From Syngnathus acus (lineage: Eukaryota > Chordata > Actinopteri > Syngnathiformes > Syngnathidae), in the NCBI RefSeq assembly GCF_901709675.1, contig NC_051087.1, positions 7,962,884 through 8,026,883 of the forward strand: 64,000 bases of DNA, given 5' to 3'. This document shows, one piece after another, positions 1 to 20,400 of the stretch. The position numbers and the translations under genes are program-made. The notes beneath the pieces were generated by a model. The model was not told the DNA's origin and ran no database searches. It saw only the letters and a list, made by a program, of their open reading frames with translations. Numbering within the stretch: position 1 is the stretch's first letter; the number at the start of each line of letters is the position of its first letter.

Positions 1-182
1 GCCCTTCTGTGACCTAGAAATGCAGTGAAATCTCATTAAGGAACACGTCAGTGTAAGAAGACTGGAGAGGGAGTAAAAAACACTTTACTCCGTTTGAGTA
101 CAATTGTGATGTAATGATGATAGGCAGTGCGAGCCACTTGTTTTGACAACATATCCACTTTGTTGTTCTGTACATTAAACAG

Positions 183-6809
<6,627 letters not shown>

Positions 6810-9043
6810 GAAGGATGGTCAAACGTCTCGTAGTCACCCTTCAAGGAGCTCCTCTACTCACTGCCATCCACTAAAACTAAGCAACAACCTAATATACGAC
6901 CACCACTTGACATTACAAAACTTGATGTATCATTTCTAATCACAAGCGGGAATTGTACGGCATGCTTATTTGTTTTCTATGGTATATTTTGCTATCTAGA
7001 TTAGCTTTGATTTAGATTGTGCCGCCACAAGAAGTCATTTTGTTTAGTTTACTAATGAGCATGTATTGTGTTCAATGATGTCCTTTTTTTAGTGAAAGTT
7101 TACTCCAGAACTGGACGCACTGAGACAAAACAGTGTTCATCGATGTAAGTAAAAGAATATATTCATTTGCGGCTGTCTATTGTAGAAGCAAGATCATTTC
7201 AAAAGAGCATTCAAAGCATGGATTCATTCTAGATGCATGAACTGTATGACTTGAGAAGCATTGTTGTCCACACGCATCGAGTTGGTGGCTCAGTTTTGTT
7301 TTGAATGAACAAATAAGAATAGCATGAAGGCACCTCCTGCCTTGGCTACCGTAGTCAAATATGAAAGAGAGGGCATTGAAAAAGCACCTCGTGAGAGAAT
7401 GTTTCGGTGTCATGTTTACAGCTTTCTGCCCGTTTAACTTATTTATGTCTGTAAGGTTTTAGTGTCAATTGTCTCAATTGCCAGTGGTGGCGAAAATGAA
7501 GTCAGATTTGAATATACGGTAAGATGCAATGGAGCTTGAAAAAGAAAAAGCTGTTCACTTTTGCCAGGACTAGTTCCAAATTACAAAGCCCTACTAAACC
7601 TGCATTTCTCTGCAGATCGTCAAATCTTTTTTTTTTTTTTTTTTATGACCACATTTATGAAACGTTTGACTCACAGGACACATCGATACTTTGTGTATAC
7701 CCTTAAAATAATTAACAGTTAACAGGGGTCAACAAATTCTAGTTAACGTGCTGTTTTTAGAAATTAACATCACTGTCATGTAGACATTTGGTTTCTTGAA
7801 TACAGCAGTAATCATGCAATGTTTTTCTTGGGGGGATGCATTATGTTGTGTGTAAAAAAAACAATCTTTCATTAGATTTATGTTAAAAGTAGAACAATGT
7901 TTGTTTTTGTTTTTTTGCGAAACTATAAATACATCACCCTCATCATCTATGACATAAGAGCTTAGAACGCACCTAAATCTGTGTACAACGCCTTTGTAAA
8001 TAATCATTATGGAGTATTTCAAAAGAGTCTAGCAAATTTTTATACCGACACCTAAATGTGCTTTTCTCAACATTGTTGAGACGATCTACAGTTTAGCGAG
8101 CGCGCTCCTAATATTGCCAGTTGCTCATTTTGGTAGGTTTGGTGAACACTGTTTATCGTCGTTTCATTTGAAGTTGTGTAGGACGAGCAAGCACGTGATC
8201 GAATCGCTCATGCACGTGAGTCATTAAATGCAGCATGCCACCTAAATGTAATCGTCAATTCAACTAGAAAGTGACACTCTCCTCAAAACTCAAACAATTT
8301 CAGTCAGTTAGATGCTCACTCTACGTCTTCATGGTTAGTATTTACAATATGTGTGTAGGATTTGAATCATAAGAGTTTTCGGGTCTGTTTTAAGAGGGTC
8401 ATTTGTGATTTTCAGCAAACTTCCTCATTGGCCAAGATTTCTTATCTTATACCAGCAGATGTTATCATGCGAATTGAAAAGGTTTTTTTTTTTTCCTCAA
8501 AATAAAGTTCACTGAAATACTTCCAGTGGAAATATATATTTTTTGTGGAATTCAAAAAGGAGGGCGTTTATTGACATTTTATCGATGAATACTGGTGGTT
8601 CCGTTTTGTTAAATTAACATGGTTTATGTTTGTCGATATAAATATTTTTCTTTTATGCAACAAAATGACAAAATTGATCAGTTTTAGGGTAAAAAAAAAA
8701 AAAAAAATCATATTTGCTTATCTTAAATATTTTGAGTGCTAGGTTTGCATATTTGCAGAGCTTTGCAGATATTCAGCGTGCTCTCCATTTGCTTATAATT
8801 TTTAGGACATCCCCTTTTAGGTCATAAGTTCATGATTTTGTGGATTTATTATTTTTACCGAATCCATCATCGTGACAAACACATTCTTAGTGCTCCTTTA
8901 ACACTGCTTGTTGTGTTGCTATAGACCAGCTATGTCTCATTAATGGGGTTTATAATCTTAAATGTTGTGTTTGTTATTTTCTTAGGTTTACTTTTGTGGC
9001 CATTGTCAGTTATCTTTCCAGCTTCCTCAGCCAATATGAGAAT

Positions 9044-9080
<37 letters not shown>

Positions 9081-9850
9081 ACACAAACATTCGAACTTTC
9101 TTTCCTGCAATATGTGACATATTTGATACCTATACACCAGATACAAAATCATCTTTCCCGTGCCAAACAGATAAGCTAGTCCCCGTAGTTTTATAAAATG
9201 AAGCTGCTCATGTGTGATTAACGAAACCAAAACACTGAGAAAAGATGCAAGGCCTAATTAATTGACAGCCTCCACACGCGAGCATAAATACAAACACACA
9301 TTATTTTCAACAACTCCAACTTCTCTATCATAAACCCCAGAAGGAAATTTTACGAGTCATGTTTATGTCTGTGTTTTACACGGTTTACACTTGAGTCATT
9401 TTTTTAAATTTAAATAATTATGGCCCGATACTAATGAATACATCTTAAATGTAAAGTATGAGTGAAGGGTTTGTTTTCTTTCTTACACTACTGCTCCTTT
9501 ACTGTACTAGGTACGCACGTGATAAGGCTTTCGATGAATCCTGTTGTCTTTTCATAGAAGTTAGTCTGTTCCAGTTAAGAGAGGTGAAGGACGTGTCATC
9601 CCTTAGAACGAGGGCAGAAATGCCTTATTGCCAAACTCATCACACAATCTCTTATTGTCCTTGTACATAAACTACTACTTCCAGTAGATGCCTATGTAGA
9701 CAATAAATAGATGACCTTGTATTTTGCAAATGTTGGTTCTCCTTCATCGTCAGCCTGAAACCTTTAAAACGACTGAGCAACCTACCTTGTAACTGATTGT
9801 GTCATTTGTACCTAATATGATAATGCAAATAAAAAAGGAAACTTGAGTTT
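6810..9850 (+). other. prkca: Probable prkca 3'UTR
   Basis: About 3 kb without a supported gene follows the stop codon. AATAAA signals occur at 9702-9707 and 9828-9833, the latter being the likely distal poly(A) signal. Long A or T runs lie near 7627-7644, 8693-8707 and 9050-9078. The true 3' end needs transcript data. Confidence 0.5.
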
Positions 9851-9989
9851 CATACTTTGAAATCTTTTTACTATGCAAGTACATTTAAAAAAAAAAAAAA
9901 AAAAAAAAGACCTTTAAAGTGGAGTGAACACATGAGTCAAACATGAACTTAACATGTATGTTTCTGGACTGAGGGAGGATGTCAGAGTA

Positions 9990-10085
9990 CAAAAAGAAAA
10001 CATGCAAACTCCACCCAGGTCGGCCTCAGCCTCCAAATTTCAGAACTGTGAGGCCGGCGTGTTCACCATTACTCCACCAGCGGGA
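9990..10085 (-). mobile_element. tRNA-derived SINE head fragment
   Basis: Read on the minus strand, this resembles the head of the SINE at 63261-63603: a tRNA-like region, then GGAGTTTGCATGTTTTC. It is diverged and truncated. Confidence 0.5.
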
Positions 10086-11699
10086 AGGTCATTGCTAGCA
10101 ATTATTTAATTTTTGTATTTTGCATTCCTCTTCATGACCTTTCCTCAAATATTCAGACAGAAATGTCCAATGATTTGGAACAAAAAAGCATTCGTTGCAC
10201 AATTTGTTACATTGACTGAATCTACTGCTATGAAATGAGACGACTATGAACTGTTCATTTTTATGACACACCCCAGCATTTGTAGATAGTTATTATGGCA
10301 TATTCACACTATTATGAAATCTCCATTTACAATATTTAATTGCATTACACATACCTTCGAAGGCAGGCTTCCAGAAGCACACGTTTCGGTCTGAGCCCTG
10401 AAAGCCCTCCAGTCCCCTGAGTCAAATTAGCCGCACTTCTAATAGCTAATAAAGTGACATCTGTGTTTATAGTATGAACATTGTGTACATGCACCAGCAA
10501 TTATATGGCTAATTTAATGCATTTTGCTCACACTTGTTGGAAGGTAGAACAAGTGCAATGGCGCATTTAATGTTTCACTGAAACACATCAGCGTTTTAGT
10601 ATCTTAGTCTCGCACCACTAGGACTGAAAATGTTAATGAATTTTTAAGAATAATATCTGAGACCTTTAATTCCTCCTGCCGCTGCACCCACGTGTACGTA
10701 TATCCACATTTGAATATGTGTCTGTCCAAAGTCTGAATGACATTGCATTCTCTTCTTTCCTGAAACTGAGCACTGACGATGTTTCCATCAAAACCTTGCC
10801 TGTGCAGTTACTCATATTTTCTCATGCAATAAAACAACATTCCACCAGATTATTTTGATTTCCATTGATATTCAAAACAGAGCTCACTGTTATGATGGAC
10901 AATTCTGTAACCACTGTGAACTACAACCACAATGATAAGACAAATGATTGTCATTTTTCGATAGGTCGAATATTTGACCCATTTTTCTTTACAGATGATT
11001 ACATCGTTGGTCACTTTTTGATTTTTAAAAAAATAAATATGTGACTGTGACTGTCCAGGGTATGCTGGAAGAGTTTATATTTCATGTTAATTTCTGCCTG
11101 TGGTAATCCAGATGGTGTGACCGACTTTGATATTTGGCTTTCAGAAGAGAGGGTAAATCAAAGATGAAATAAAAGGGAGTGCTACAAAATGGCAAGTGTG
11201 TGAGTGGTGCCATCGCTGCGAGTGCAATGAGGGTTCATCTGAGCGATGACGTGCTCTTCAAGCATCCATCTTTCATCGTATCACCGAAGAACACAATGTG
11301 TTAGTCATACTGCAAATGTCCAGATGCTCTTCAAAGACGGCCCATATGTTCTGAGACGCCATGTTCTAAATCAGAGTGACATATGCACAGGGTATGTTTG
11401 ATTCCACGTGACAACATGCTGCAATGTAATCTTGTTTGTGAATAATTAGCGTGGCTTGATACACATTAGATCCATACTGCATTATTTAATCACTCTTTAC
11501 TAACATGGACATTAAGTAGGCTGCATTAACTCAGGCTAATCACATTAGCTTTGGAACTATGTACTTATCATGTGAATGTGTATCCCTCATATGAGAAAAG
11601 TAGTGATGCCAGTTTGTCTCATTAGTCAAACCAACGACCAGCTAATGACCTAGTTGAGAAAGAGCAATATACTATCCATTTTTATTTGCTTTTTTTCCT

Positions 11700-11860
11700 T
11701 ATCTCTCCGTTTTCTATTCCACTTATTCCACCAGGGTTGTGGGTGAGCTGGAGCCCATCTCAGTTTAATTGGGACGAGATCCTGTCTGATTGCAGGGAAC
11801 TTATAGACAAACAATCAATCACGCTTACATTAATACCTACAAACTTCTCTTACCCTAAAG
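11700..11860 (-). mobile_element. Degraded SINE tail fragment
   Basis: The phrases ggtgagctggagcccatctc and agacaaacaatcaatcacg are decayed minus-strand matches to the central and 3' parts of the SINE copies at 37847-38071 and 63261-63603. Confidence 0.4.
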
Positions 11861-12265
11861 GTTATATCTGACTGCGTGGCAAATGCTAGTAATTGTTGCT
11901 GTCATGTTCTGGGTTTTGTTGATTTTTTTGTTGTTGTCATGTTTTGCTTCTGTCCTGTGTGTCTCAGTTATTGTGTTGTGTTCTTACAAATAATTGCGTA
12001 TGGGGTGAATAATGGCTTCTGAAAAGGTTGCAAAAAGTTTCTAGTATGTTCACAGACAGTTTTGACTTGCCGCAAAATTTCTTGGCGACAAGAAAAAAAA
12101 AGTGCATATTCAAGCATTCCCTCTCACCAAATACAAGTCCACAAATATTTCTTTTAGCTTGTAATCATGGAAAGTAATGTTTGCAACTTGATTTTTTTTG
12201 TTACAATATTTCCTTTTATATGTCAAATAAAAAAAACTTACTGAGTGATGTGACGTGTTTTTTAT

Positions 12266-12286
12266 GGGGGGGGGGGGGGGGGGGGG
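12266..12286 (+). repeat. Homopolymeric G tract
   Basis: Twenty-one consecutive G residues, about 130 bp upstream of the GC-rich candidate cacng5 first exon. Confidence 0.95.
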
Positions 12287-12399
12287 CTTCTTGCAGGGAT
12301 GAATACAGAAAGCCCCCAGATGTAAAGAAATGAGTATCTGACTGATTGATCGATTGATAAACACAATCAGCATCCATCAGCTCCTCAACATCATATAAT

Positions 12400-12611
12400 T
12401 TTCATGCGCGCTTGACGTGCGCGAAGAGTCGGCTGGCACGTGCGACGCGCACTCCCTTTTGTGGAGCAAGTAGGCGTGCACGAGCCTGAGGTGCTCACAG
12501 CTGTGCTTGGCTCCAAAGTGGAGACTACGCGCAAGACCAACAAGGACACAACAAACAAAACACACCACAGCAACAAAGCAGCCTTTTCCTCAACGACTTT
12601 CCTTCGTGAAG
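12400..12611 (+). promoter_or_regulatory. cacng5: Candidate cacng5 promoter/noncoding first exon
   Basis: A local island rich in CpG (cgcgcttgacgtgcgcg, cacgtgcgacgcgcac) inside AT-rich surroundings. It ends in a good splice donor, cgtgaag|gtaatc, at 12611/12612. The first coding exon of cacng5 has an acceptor at 17190, 45 bp before its ATG, so at least one upstream 5'UTR exon must exist, and this island is the best candidate I see. The assignment is inference; the transcription start is unknown. Confidence 0.35.
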
Positions 12612-15600
12612 GTAATCAATTTTGGATTGATGTCATCTTTCCGTGGCTTTGTTTTACTTATGTCTTATGTCACGCGCGTTCTTCGAGGTCTTCCTATGCG
12701 CACCTAGAAGCTTTCATATGTTTTAACAAGTAACACACTGTTTTCAAACTCGGAGTTCTAAACCAAGAGTTTATTTTGCTCTCTAAATGCAATGATAGTG
12801 GCAGCTGTTATTATTCAGCCTGAAGCTTCACGTTTATTGCCATCGACATAATTTAGCCACGAGAGTGAGAGGATGCAAATTTGCCTTTTGCAACATTTGG
12901 AGAATAATATGAGGTTAAATCGTCGACCCGTTTTATAATCTTAACATCTGTTGTTGTCTTACTGTTTACACAGTTTTCATCTGAGACAAGTGGTGTATCA
13001 AAAAGAACAGTTTTTACCAATATACGTTGTGTTCCGTTTTGATTGACATAATCAGATATATATTAATTTAGCAATAGTAGTTATGTTACAGCTATACTAG
13101 TAAAGTTTGAGTTATTTGTTGACGGTAGTAGTATACAATTAGTATAATTCAAATCCATGCATCGTGATACAGCTCTTCGACTGGATGTCGTTGAATTGTG
13201 CAGGACTGACGCACTGTGTTGATTCATGTCAGGATGATAAAAATAGAAATCAAGCTATACGTTTTGATTGGATAATAGATCTTCCAGTTAAAAAAAAAAA
13301 AAAAGTGGCTAAAACTACTAAAGAATGGCTTCCAATACGTAGATTGATATTTCAGCACCACGGACAGCAAACCAAGAGCACATATGAGCTGCTCTTCAGT
13401 AAGCAATAAGTACTTTGCTCATTTTAGTAGCTGTGAACCAACTGATATATCATCCAGTATTACATAATTGTGTGCAATTGATGTTTTTGTTATTCTGTAG
13501 CAGTGCACAGCCCACGGGTTTGCTTGGCTGCCAGCCATTCGTCAACATGCTGGCCAGACAAAAAGTGCTACAGCAGAAATACAGTCATGTGTGGGAGGCC
13601 ATCGTAATGTGTGTTTGCAAATGCAACGTAAACACTTTCGGGGAACTGTCAGGGCTTTTTGTGGCAGTCGCAACTGCTGTGATGGTGAATGACAGGCGAC
13701 TTGTTGCAACGAGACAGGCATTGATGCATTTGCTCTGTGTAATGTTGACATCACAGTGCGGTATTTCCGACTGGGACTCCAATGAGGATAAAACCATGAT
13801 TTTGAAAAATATTCACAAGGCTGTTAGCAATGATCGCCCTAGCTACTAACTGCACCCATGCATTTTGGGACAGAGACTCCCCACGCTTCTCTCTTTTTTT
13901 TTTTTTTTTAACTGCAGGCACATGTGAACTTATTAACGTTAAGTAAACCCTGCAGGTTGGCATTTACTAATAATGTATTGTCGTAGAAAGTAATGGAAAA
14001 ATAATTATCACGTTTACTTGGTAGAATTTTGTAAAATTGTTGTGAACACTTAAACGACTACATGTCAAAGTTAACAACTCTAATTGAAGTCAAACTGTCT
14101 TGAATATAAAGTTCAATCGCATATATTGTGATAAGACCCAGATTTTGTGTGTAATATAAAACAGATTAATTAATTAAAGCTCGTAAAAAACAATGGGAAG
14201 AGGACCCTGAAAAGAATAATTGCAAATTGACTGCAAATCATAATATTTAGGGGGGGTAATTAGATCACTTTTCAATTGTTCAGGCTTAGTAGATACACAG
14301 TAACACGTAAGCCTCACTTAATGTATGCATGCACAAGGGAATTTGGAGTGTGTGTGTATTTTTGGCAACACTGGAAGACAAAGTATGCTGCTCCTCAGCA
14401 TGCATTTTGAAGTCAAACAGAGGAAGGATCACAGGGGCCACATCCAGCTGTGCGCAGACGATGTTCACTTACTAACTCTCTTTTCTTCTGTTGTGTATTC
14501 CCATGTGGCTCCTCATGCTCCTCTGTGCTGAGCTTGCTTTGTGTTTGTTGCCTGTCCACGCAGAGGTCACCCAGGGACTACATTTGTAAAAGGGCTCCCA
14601 CAGATCTTCTAACTGGGTCAATATTCACTGCAAAAGCACATCCATGTTTGGATTCTGACTGTAGTTGGCCAAAAATCTCAATCAGAAGGGCCAACATGTG
14701 TTCTCGTAGCCAAGTAACGGTTTGGGCCCAGGTCAGATTCCAGCAACTAAGTTGTACATTAAGCAAGAATGGGAAGGGATTTCTTCTACAGAGCTTTGCA
14801 ATATCACAAACGCTTAAAGAAAAGGTGGCACAACGCAGTGAAATACATCCCCCTGGCCCAGCTTTTTTGGAACGTGTTGCAGGCTCCAAATTTAAAGTCA
14901 GTGAAGTCACAAAAAACAATTAAGTTGATCAATTTGACTCTTACATATTGTGTCTTTGTAATGTATTCAATTAAATATAAGTGTCAAAATTAATCAAATC
15001 AAAAACAGATCGATGATCAAATTAATAGCTTCGTATTTTATTCAGTCTTTGAAAAGTACCAATTTTCTTTTTTCATGAGTCCTGACTAGCAGACTCATTT
15101 AGCTTTTGTGCTTAATAAAAAAAAGACATTATCAATCCTTCTTGATATTGCATAACTGTTGTTTAGTTGGTTTGTAATCACCCAAAAATACAAAATAACA
15201 ATGGTTGGGGAAAAAAAGTAATACACTAACCAAAAGTGTATCCGATTATTTGATAAAGCAATAGAATAATCAATAGAATTCACGGAATAATCTAGATAAA
15301 AGTTGGTTTTAAAAATATTCCATTATGACAGCCCTCTTTGTACTCTGTTATTTAACTTTTACACATCATCCCAACTTTATTGGAACACACCACCAAACTA
15401 AAAGTCACAAATGAGTAGCGATTGAAATAATGATTAATCTATTAATATCCTTAGTGCCAGGGGAGCGCAAAAAGAGAGGCGCCATGGGCATCCAATTGTG
15501 AAGATGGATTGACGAAAATGCTTAGATCGGCAGCAAAATTACTTTGTCACGACGCAAGACATGGATGATGGATCCACGAGAAATAACTTCTGTCTGCCCC

Positions 15601-17190
15601 CCAAGTAAATGAATGGAAACAAGTGAATGCACAGGTTAATTATACTTTCTGCCATTTAATGAAACAGCATTTCATTGGAATGCCTCAATCCACATGATAG
15701 CTTGCCCTTTACTCTAGCTGTCTGTCTGCCACATCTATTTCAGCCCATGACGCTCTAACCAAATAGCTACTTAGCAGAAAATCAAGTGGTTGTAGAATAA
15801 AAACACACTATATGTACGTGGGTGTTTATTAGTAAGCAACATCTGTGAAACTATATTTAGAGTGGAGTCGCAGTGTTGTGTGTGATGTGGGTGGAAGCAT
15901 AATCAGAATACTACTTAGAGAATGTGGGTGGACTGGGCAGCTATGTGCCAGATGTTTTTTTTATACATATACATAATCAATTTGAAATTTGCCAGAGGTG
16001 GAAATAGTTGAATAAGAACATTCTGCACCATATTAGTATGCAAAATGTAGGTATCCTTAATTATGAGTATCTCTTGGAACATCTCTCCAGGGACTTTGTG
16101 TTTTTCTCCCTCTACAGCTTCCACTCATATCCCCAAAACAGACATGTTCGTTTCATGTTAGTTTGCTCCATGTGTGCCATGTGATTGACTGGCAACAAGT
16201 CCAAAGTGTACCCCTTGATCCCTCTTGCACAAAGCCTCACATTACCCGAATCCTAATGAGGACAATTAACTATAAATAAAACATGGTAGGTTCCTCAATA
16301 ACATACTTCTCTGCATACATGAGTTGAATGGAAACTGATTGCACCATGCTATGAGAGAAGGCTGAATGATGGTACTTATTTGAACATTAATGCATGTCTC
16401 TGGAGGGAGGGGGGTGGGGGGTTGAAATGCTTCCATTCATCCTCCAATCAGATTTTCTCCACAACCTGCTGACCTGTGGCTTACAGGTAAAGGACACAAC
16501 TAAAAATAGCTCAGACTGTGTTTAACTCCGCTTTTACTGTGGGAGTTTGCATTTCAACATTGTTAGTTACCCAATACATGTTGGTTACGTTTTAGAAAAG
16601 AAATGTAACTCCATTCTTACATGCATCAGATTTTCAACTTGAAGCCATTTTAGATCGGTCACAGACAGCTTGTAAAGAAATCCGGATTTGTTTTAGAGCA
16701 GTACTGAGGTGTAACAAGTTCCCATGTGGAACAGTTGCTCTTCGTCTTTTCTTTTCAGCTGGGGCTTTCGATTCACAGTAGGGAAAAAAGGAAAAGGCCG
16801 AGTAGAATTAATGAGTTAAAAATCCTTCCACATAATTACTTTGCATCGTTCCAGTCTCACAGTGAGTGCTTAATACTGCAGCACGCTGAGAGCTCATTAT
16901 GTAAAATCAATTCCTTTCAACATGAAATCCTGTGCCAAGATCCCCAGCGTTCAAGCTCCTGCCAAATGTGGGACCGGCTATCATATGAAAAACCCATTGT
17001 TTTGAAGTTTGTTCGCTGACACGTTATGTACACCATCTGCAATGCTGATTTTCATTGTTGCATTCAAAGGAAGCGGAATTGTCATTCTTGTTTTCAAGAT
17101 ATTATAATCTTATGATCACACGGCCACTTTCCTTACTCTTGATTTACCTCCTCTTATATGAAATCTTTTTTTCCCCCTCTCTTCTCCCAG
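12612..17190 (+). other. Putative 5'UTR intron of cacng5
   Basis: AT-rich noncoding DNA between the CpG-rich island and the first coding exon. A dispersed repeat occupies about 14755-15395. A 144-codon open frame at 13415-13849 and one of 157 codons at 14450-14923 match no family I know. Confidence 0.4.
14755..15395 (+). mobile_element. Decayed dispersed DNA repeat common in fish genomes
   Basis: Several phrases fit, in order, a repeat I remember from many teleost sequences: aagcaagaatgggaaggga, tttttggaacgtgttgcagg, gtctttgtaatgtattcaat and catcccaactttattggaac. The family name is uncertain, and the middle part (about 15000-15340) looks diverged or interrupted. Confidence 0.45.
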
Positions 17191-17431
17191 CTTCCCTTTC
17201 TGCTGGCGGCGCCCCTTTGCTCTTGAGCCTGTGGTATGAGCCTATGTGGCAGGAAGGCGCTGACGTTGCTGAGCAGCGTGTTCGCTGTTTGCGGCCTGGG
17301 CCTGTTGGGCATCGCCGTAAGCACCGACTACTGGCTTTACCTGGAGGAAGGCGTCATCCTTCCACTCAACCAGAGCACCGAGATACGCATGTCCCTGCAC
17401 TCTGGCCTGTGGAGGGTTTGTTTCCTGGCTG
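17191..17431 (+). CDS. cacng5: cacng5 exon with start codon (5'UTR 17191-17235)
   Basis: A pyrimidine-rich acceptor (cccctctcttctcccag) precedes 17191. The ATG at 17236 has G at -3. The exon encodes TM1 and GLWRVCFLAG and ends at the donor gctg|gtatg in phase 1. Confidence 0.9.
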
Positions 17432-20400
17432 GTATGTTCAACACAGGTGCAATTACACTACCTACTACTAAGTTACCAGTAGAATTTTATCACAGGCTGT
17501 GTGTCACAATATCTAGACCGTGGGTGCGTGACTGAACATAAACCACATATACATATTGTCATATGCATTTAGCCTAACCCTAGCTCTAACCCTAGCGCTA
17601 ACCCTAACCCTAGCTCTAACCCTAGCTCTAACCCTAGCTCTAACCCTAGCTCCAGCTCTAACCCTAGCTCTAACCCTAACCCTAGCTCTAACCCTAACCC
17701 TAGCTCCAGCTCTAACCCTAGCTCTAACCCTAGCTCTAACCTTATCTCCAGCTCTAACCCTAACCCTAGCTTTAACCCTAACTCTAGCTCTAACCCTAAC
17801 CGTAGCTCTAGCTCTAACCCTAGCTCTAACCCTAACCCTAGCTCTAGCGCTAACCCTCACCATAGCTCTAACCCTAACATTAACCCTAGCTCCAGCTCTA
17901 ACCCTAACCCTAGCTCTAGCTCTAACCCTAACCCTAACCCTAACCCTAACCCTAGCTCTAACCCTAACCCTAGCTCTAACCCTAGCTCTAACCCTAACCC
18001 TAGCTCTAACCCTAAACCTAGCTCTAACCCTAACCCTAGCTCTAACCCTAGCTCTAACCCTAACCCTAGCTCTAACCCTAGCTCCAGCTCTAACCCTAGC
18101 TCTAACCCTAGCTCTAACCCTAGCTCCAGCTCTAACCCTAGCTCTAACCCTAGCTCTAACCTTATCTCCAGCTCTAACCCTAACCCTAGCTTTAACCCTA
18201 ACTCTAGCTCTAACCCTAACCGTAGCTCTAGCTCTAACCCTAGCTCTAACCCTAACCCTAGCTCTAGCGCTAACCCTCACCCTAGCTCTAACCCTAACAT
18301 TAACCCTAGCTCCAGCTCTAACCCTAACCCTAGCTCTAGCTCTAACCCTAACCCTAGCTCTAACCCTAAACCTAGCTCTAACCCTAACCCTAGCTCTAAC
18401 CCTAGCTCTAACCCTAACCCTAGCTCTAACCCTAGCTCCAGCTCTAACCCTAGCTCTAACCCTAGCTCTAACCCTAACCCTAGCTCCAGCTCTAACCCTA
18501 GCTCTAACCCTAGCTCTAACCTTATCTCCAGCTCTAACCCTAACCCTAGCTCCAGCTCTAACCCTAGCTCTAACCCTAGCTCTAACCTTATCTCCAGCTC
18601 TAACCCTAACCCTAGCTTTAACCCTAACTCTAGCTCTAACCCTAACCGTAGCTCTAGCTCTAACCCTAGCTCTAACCCTAACCCTAGCTCTAGCGCTAAC
18701 CCTCACCCTAGCTCTAACCCTAACATTAACCCTAGCTCCAGCTCTAACCCTAACCCTAGCTCTAGCTCTAACCCTAACCCTAACCCTAACCCTAACCCTA
18801 GCTCTAACCCTAACCCTAGCTCTAACCCTAGCTCTAACCCTAAACCTAGCTCTAACCCTAACCCTAGCTCTAACCCTAACCCAAACCCTAGCTCTAACAT
18901 TAACCCTAGCTCCAGCTCTAACCCTAGCCCTAACCCTAGCTCTAGCTCTAACCCTAGCTCTAACCCTAACCCTAGCTCTAGCGCTAACCCTCACCCTAGC
19001 TCTAACCCTAACATTAACCCTAGCTCCAGCTCTAACCCTAACCCTAGCTCTAGCTCTAACCCTAACCCTAGCTCTAGCTCTAACCCTAACCCTAGCTCTA
19101 ACCCTAACCCTAACCCTAGCTCTAGCTCTAACCCTAACCCTAGCTCTAACCCTAAACCTACCTCTAACCCTAACCCTAGCTCTAACCCTAACCCAAACCC
19201 TAGCTCTAACATTAACCCTAGCTCCAGCTCTAACCCTAACCCTAGCCCTAACCCTAGCTCTAGCTCTAACCCTAGCTCTAACCCTAACCCTAGCTCTAGC
19301 GCTAACCCTCACCCTAGCTCTAACCCTAACATTAACCCTAGCTCCAGCTCTAACCCTAGCTCTAGCTCTAACCCTAACCCTAGCTCTAACCCTAACCCTA
19401 ACCCTAGCTCTAACCCTAACCCTAACCCTAGCTCTAACATTAACCCTAGCTCCAGCTCTAACCCTAACCCTAGCCCTAACCCTAGCTCTAGCTCTAGCTC
19501 TAGCTCTAGCTCTAGCTCTAACCCTAGCTCTAACCCTAACCCTAACCCTAGCCCTAACCCTAGCTCTAGCTCTAACCCTAGCTCTAACCCTAACCCTAGC
19601 TCTAACCCTAGCTGTAACCCTAACCCTAGCTCTAACATTAACCCTAGCCCCAGCTGTAACCGTAGCTCTAAACCTAGCTCTAACCCTAACCCTAGCTCTA
19701 GCGCTAACCCTCACCCTAGCTCTAACCCTAACATTAACCCTAGCTCCAGCTCTAACCCTAACCCTAGCTCTAGCTCTAACCCTAACCCTAGCTCTAGCTC
19801 TAACCCTAACCCTAGCTCTAACCCTAACCCTAACCCTAGCTCTAGCTCTAACCCTAACCCTAGCTCTAACCCTAAACCTACCTCTAACCCTAACCCTAGC
19901 TCTAACCCTAACCCAAACCCTAGCTCTAACATTAACCCTAGCTCCAGCTCTAACCCTAACCCTAGCCCTAACCCTAGCTCTAGCTCTAACCCTAGCTCTA
20001 ACCCTAACCCTAGCTCTAGCGCTAACCCTCACCCTAGCTCTAACCCTAACATTAACCCTAGCTCCAGCTCTAACCCTAGCTCTAGCTCTAACCCTAACCC
20101 TAGCTCTAACCCTAACCCTAACCCTAGCTCTAACCCTAACCCTAACCCTAGCTCTAACATTAACCCTAGCTCCAGCTCTAACCCTAACCCTAGCCCTAAC
20201 CCTAGCTCTAGCTCTAGCTCTAGCTCTAACCCTAGCTCTAACCCTAACCCTAACCCTAGCCCTAACCCTAGCTCTAGCTCTAACCCTAGCTCTAACCCTA
20301 ACCCTAGCTCTAACCCTAGCTGTAACCCTAACCCTAGCTCTAACATTAACCCTAGCCCCAGCTGTAACCGTAGCTCTAAACCTAGCTCTAACCCTAGCTC

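Larger units (their letters stand above)
9851..12399. other. prkca-cacng5 intergenic region
   Basis: No gene is supported here. It contains an A-run (9886-9909), a SINE head fragment (about 9990-10085), a SINE tail fragment (about 11700-11860) and a 21-base G-run (12266-12286). Confidence 0.6.

Noticed and set aside
9050-9078. Poly(A) run as the tail of a processed pseudogene
   Set aside because: No retrocopied coding sequence lies upstream and no flanking duplication is seen; many such A-runs occur across the window.
13415-13849. A 144-codon open frame
   Set aside because: No recognisable domain and no clear exon boundaries, and it lies in AT-rich DNA between the candidate noncoding exon and the cacng5 start exon. 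A chance frame is most likely.
14450-14923. A 157-codon open frame, with an overlapping minus-strand one
   Set aside because: It runs into a dispersed repeat and shows no recognisable protein.
17513-20032. An 839-codon minus-strand open frame of Arg/Val/Ala repeats
   Set aside because: The reverse strand of the same satellite. The shorter Leu/Gly/Glu frames between 18703 and 20346 have the same cause.
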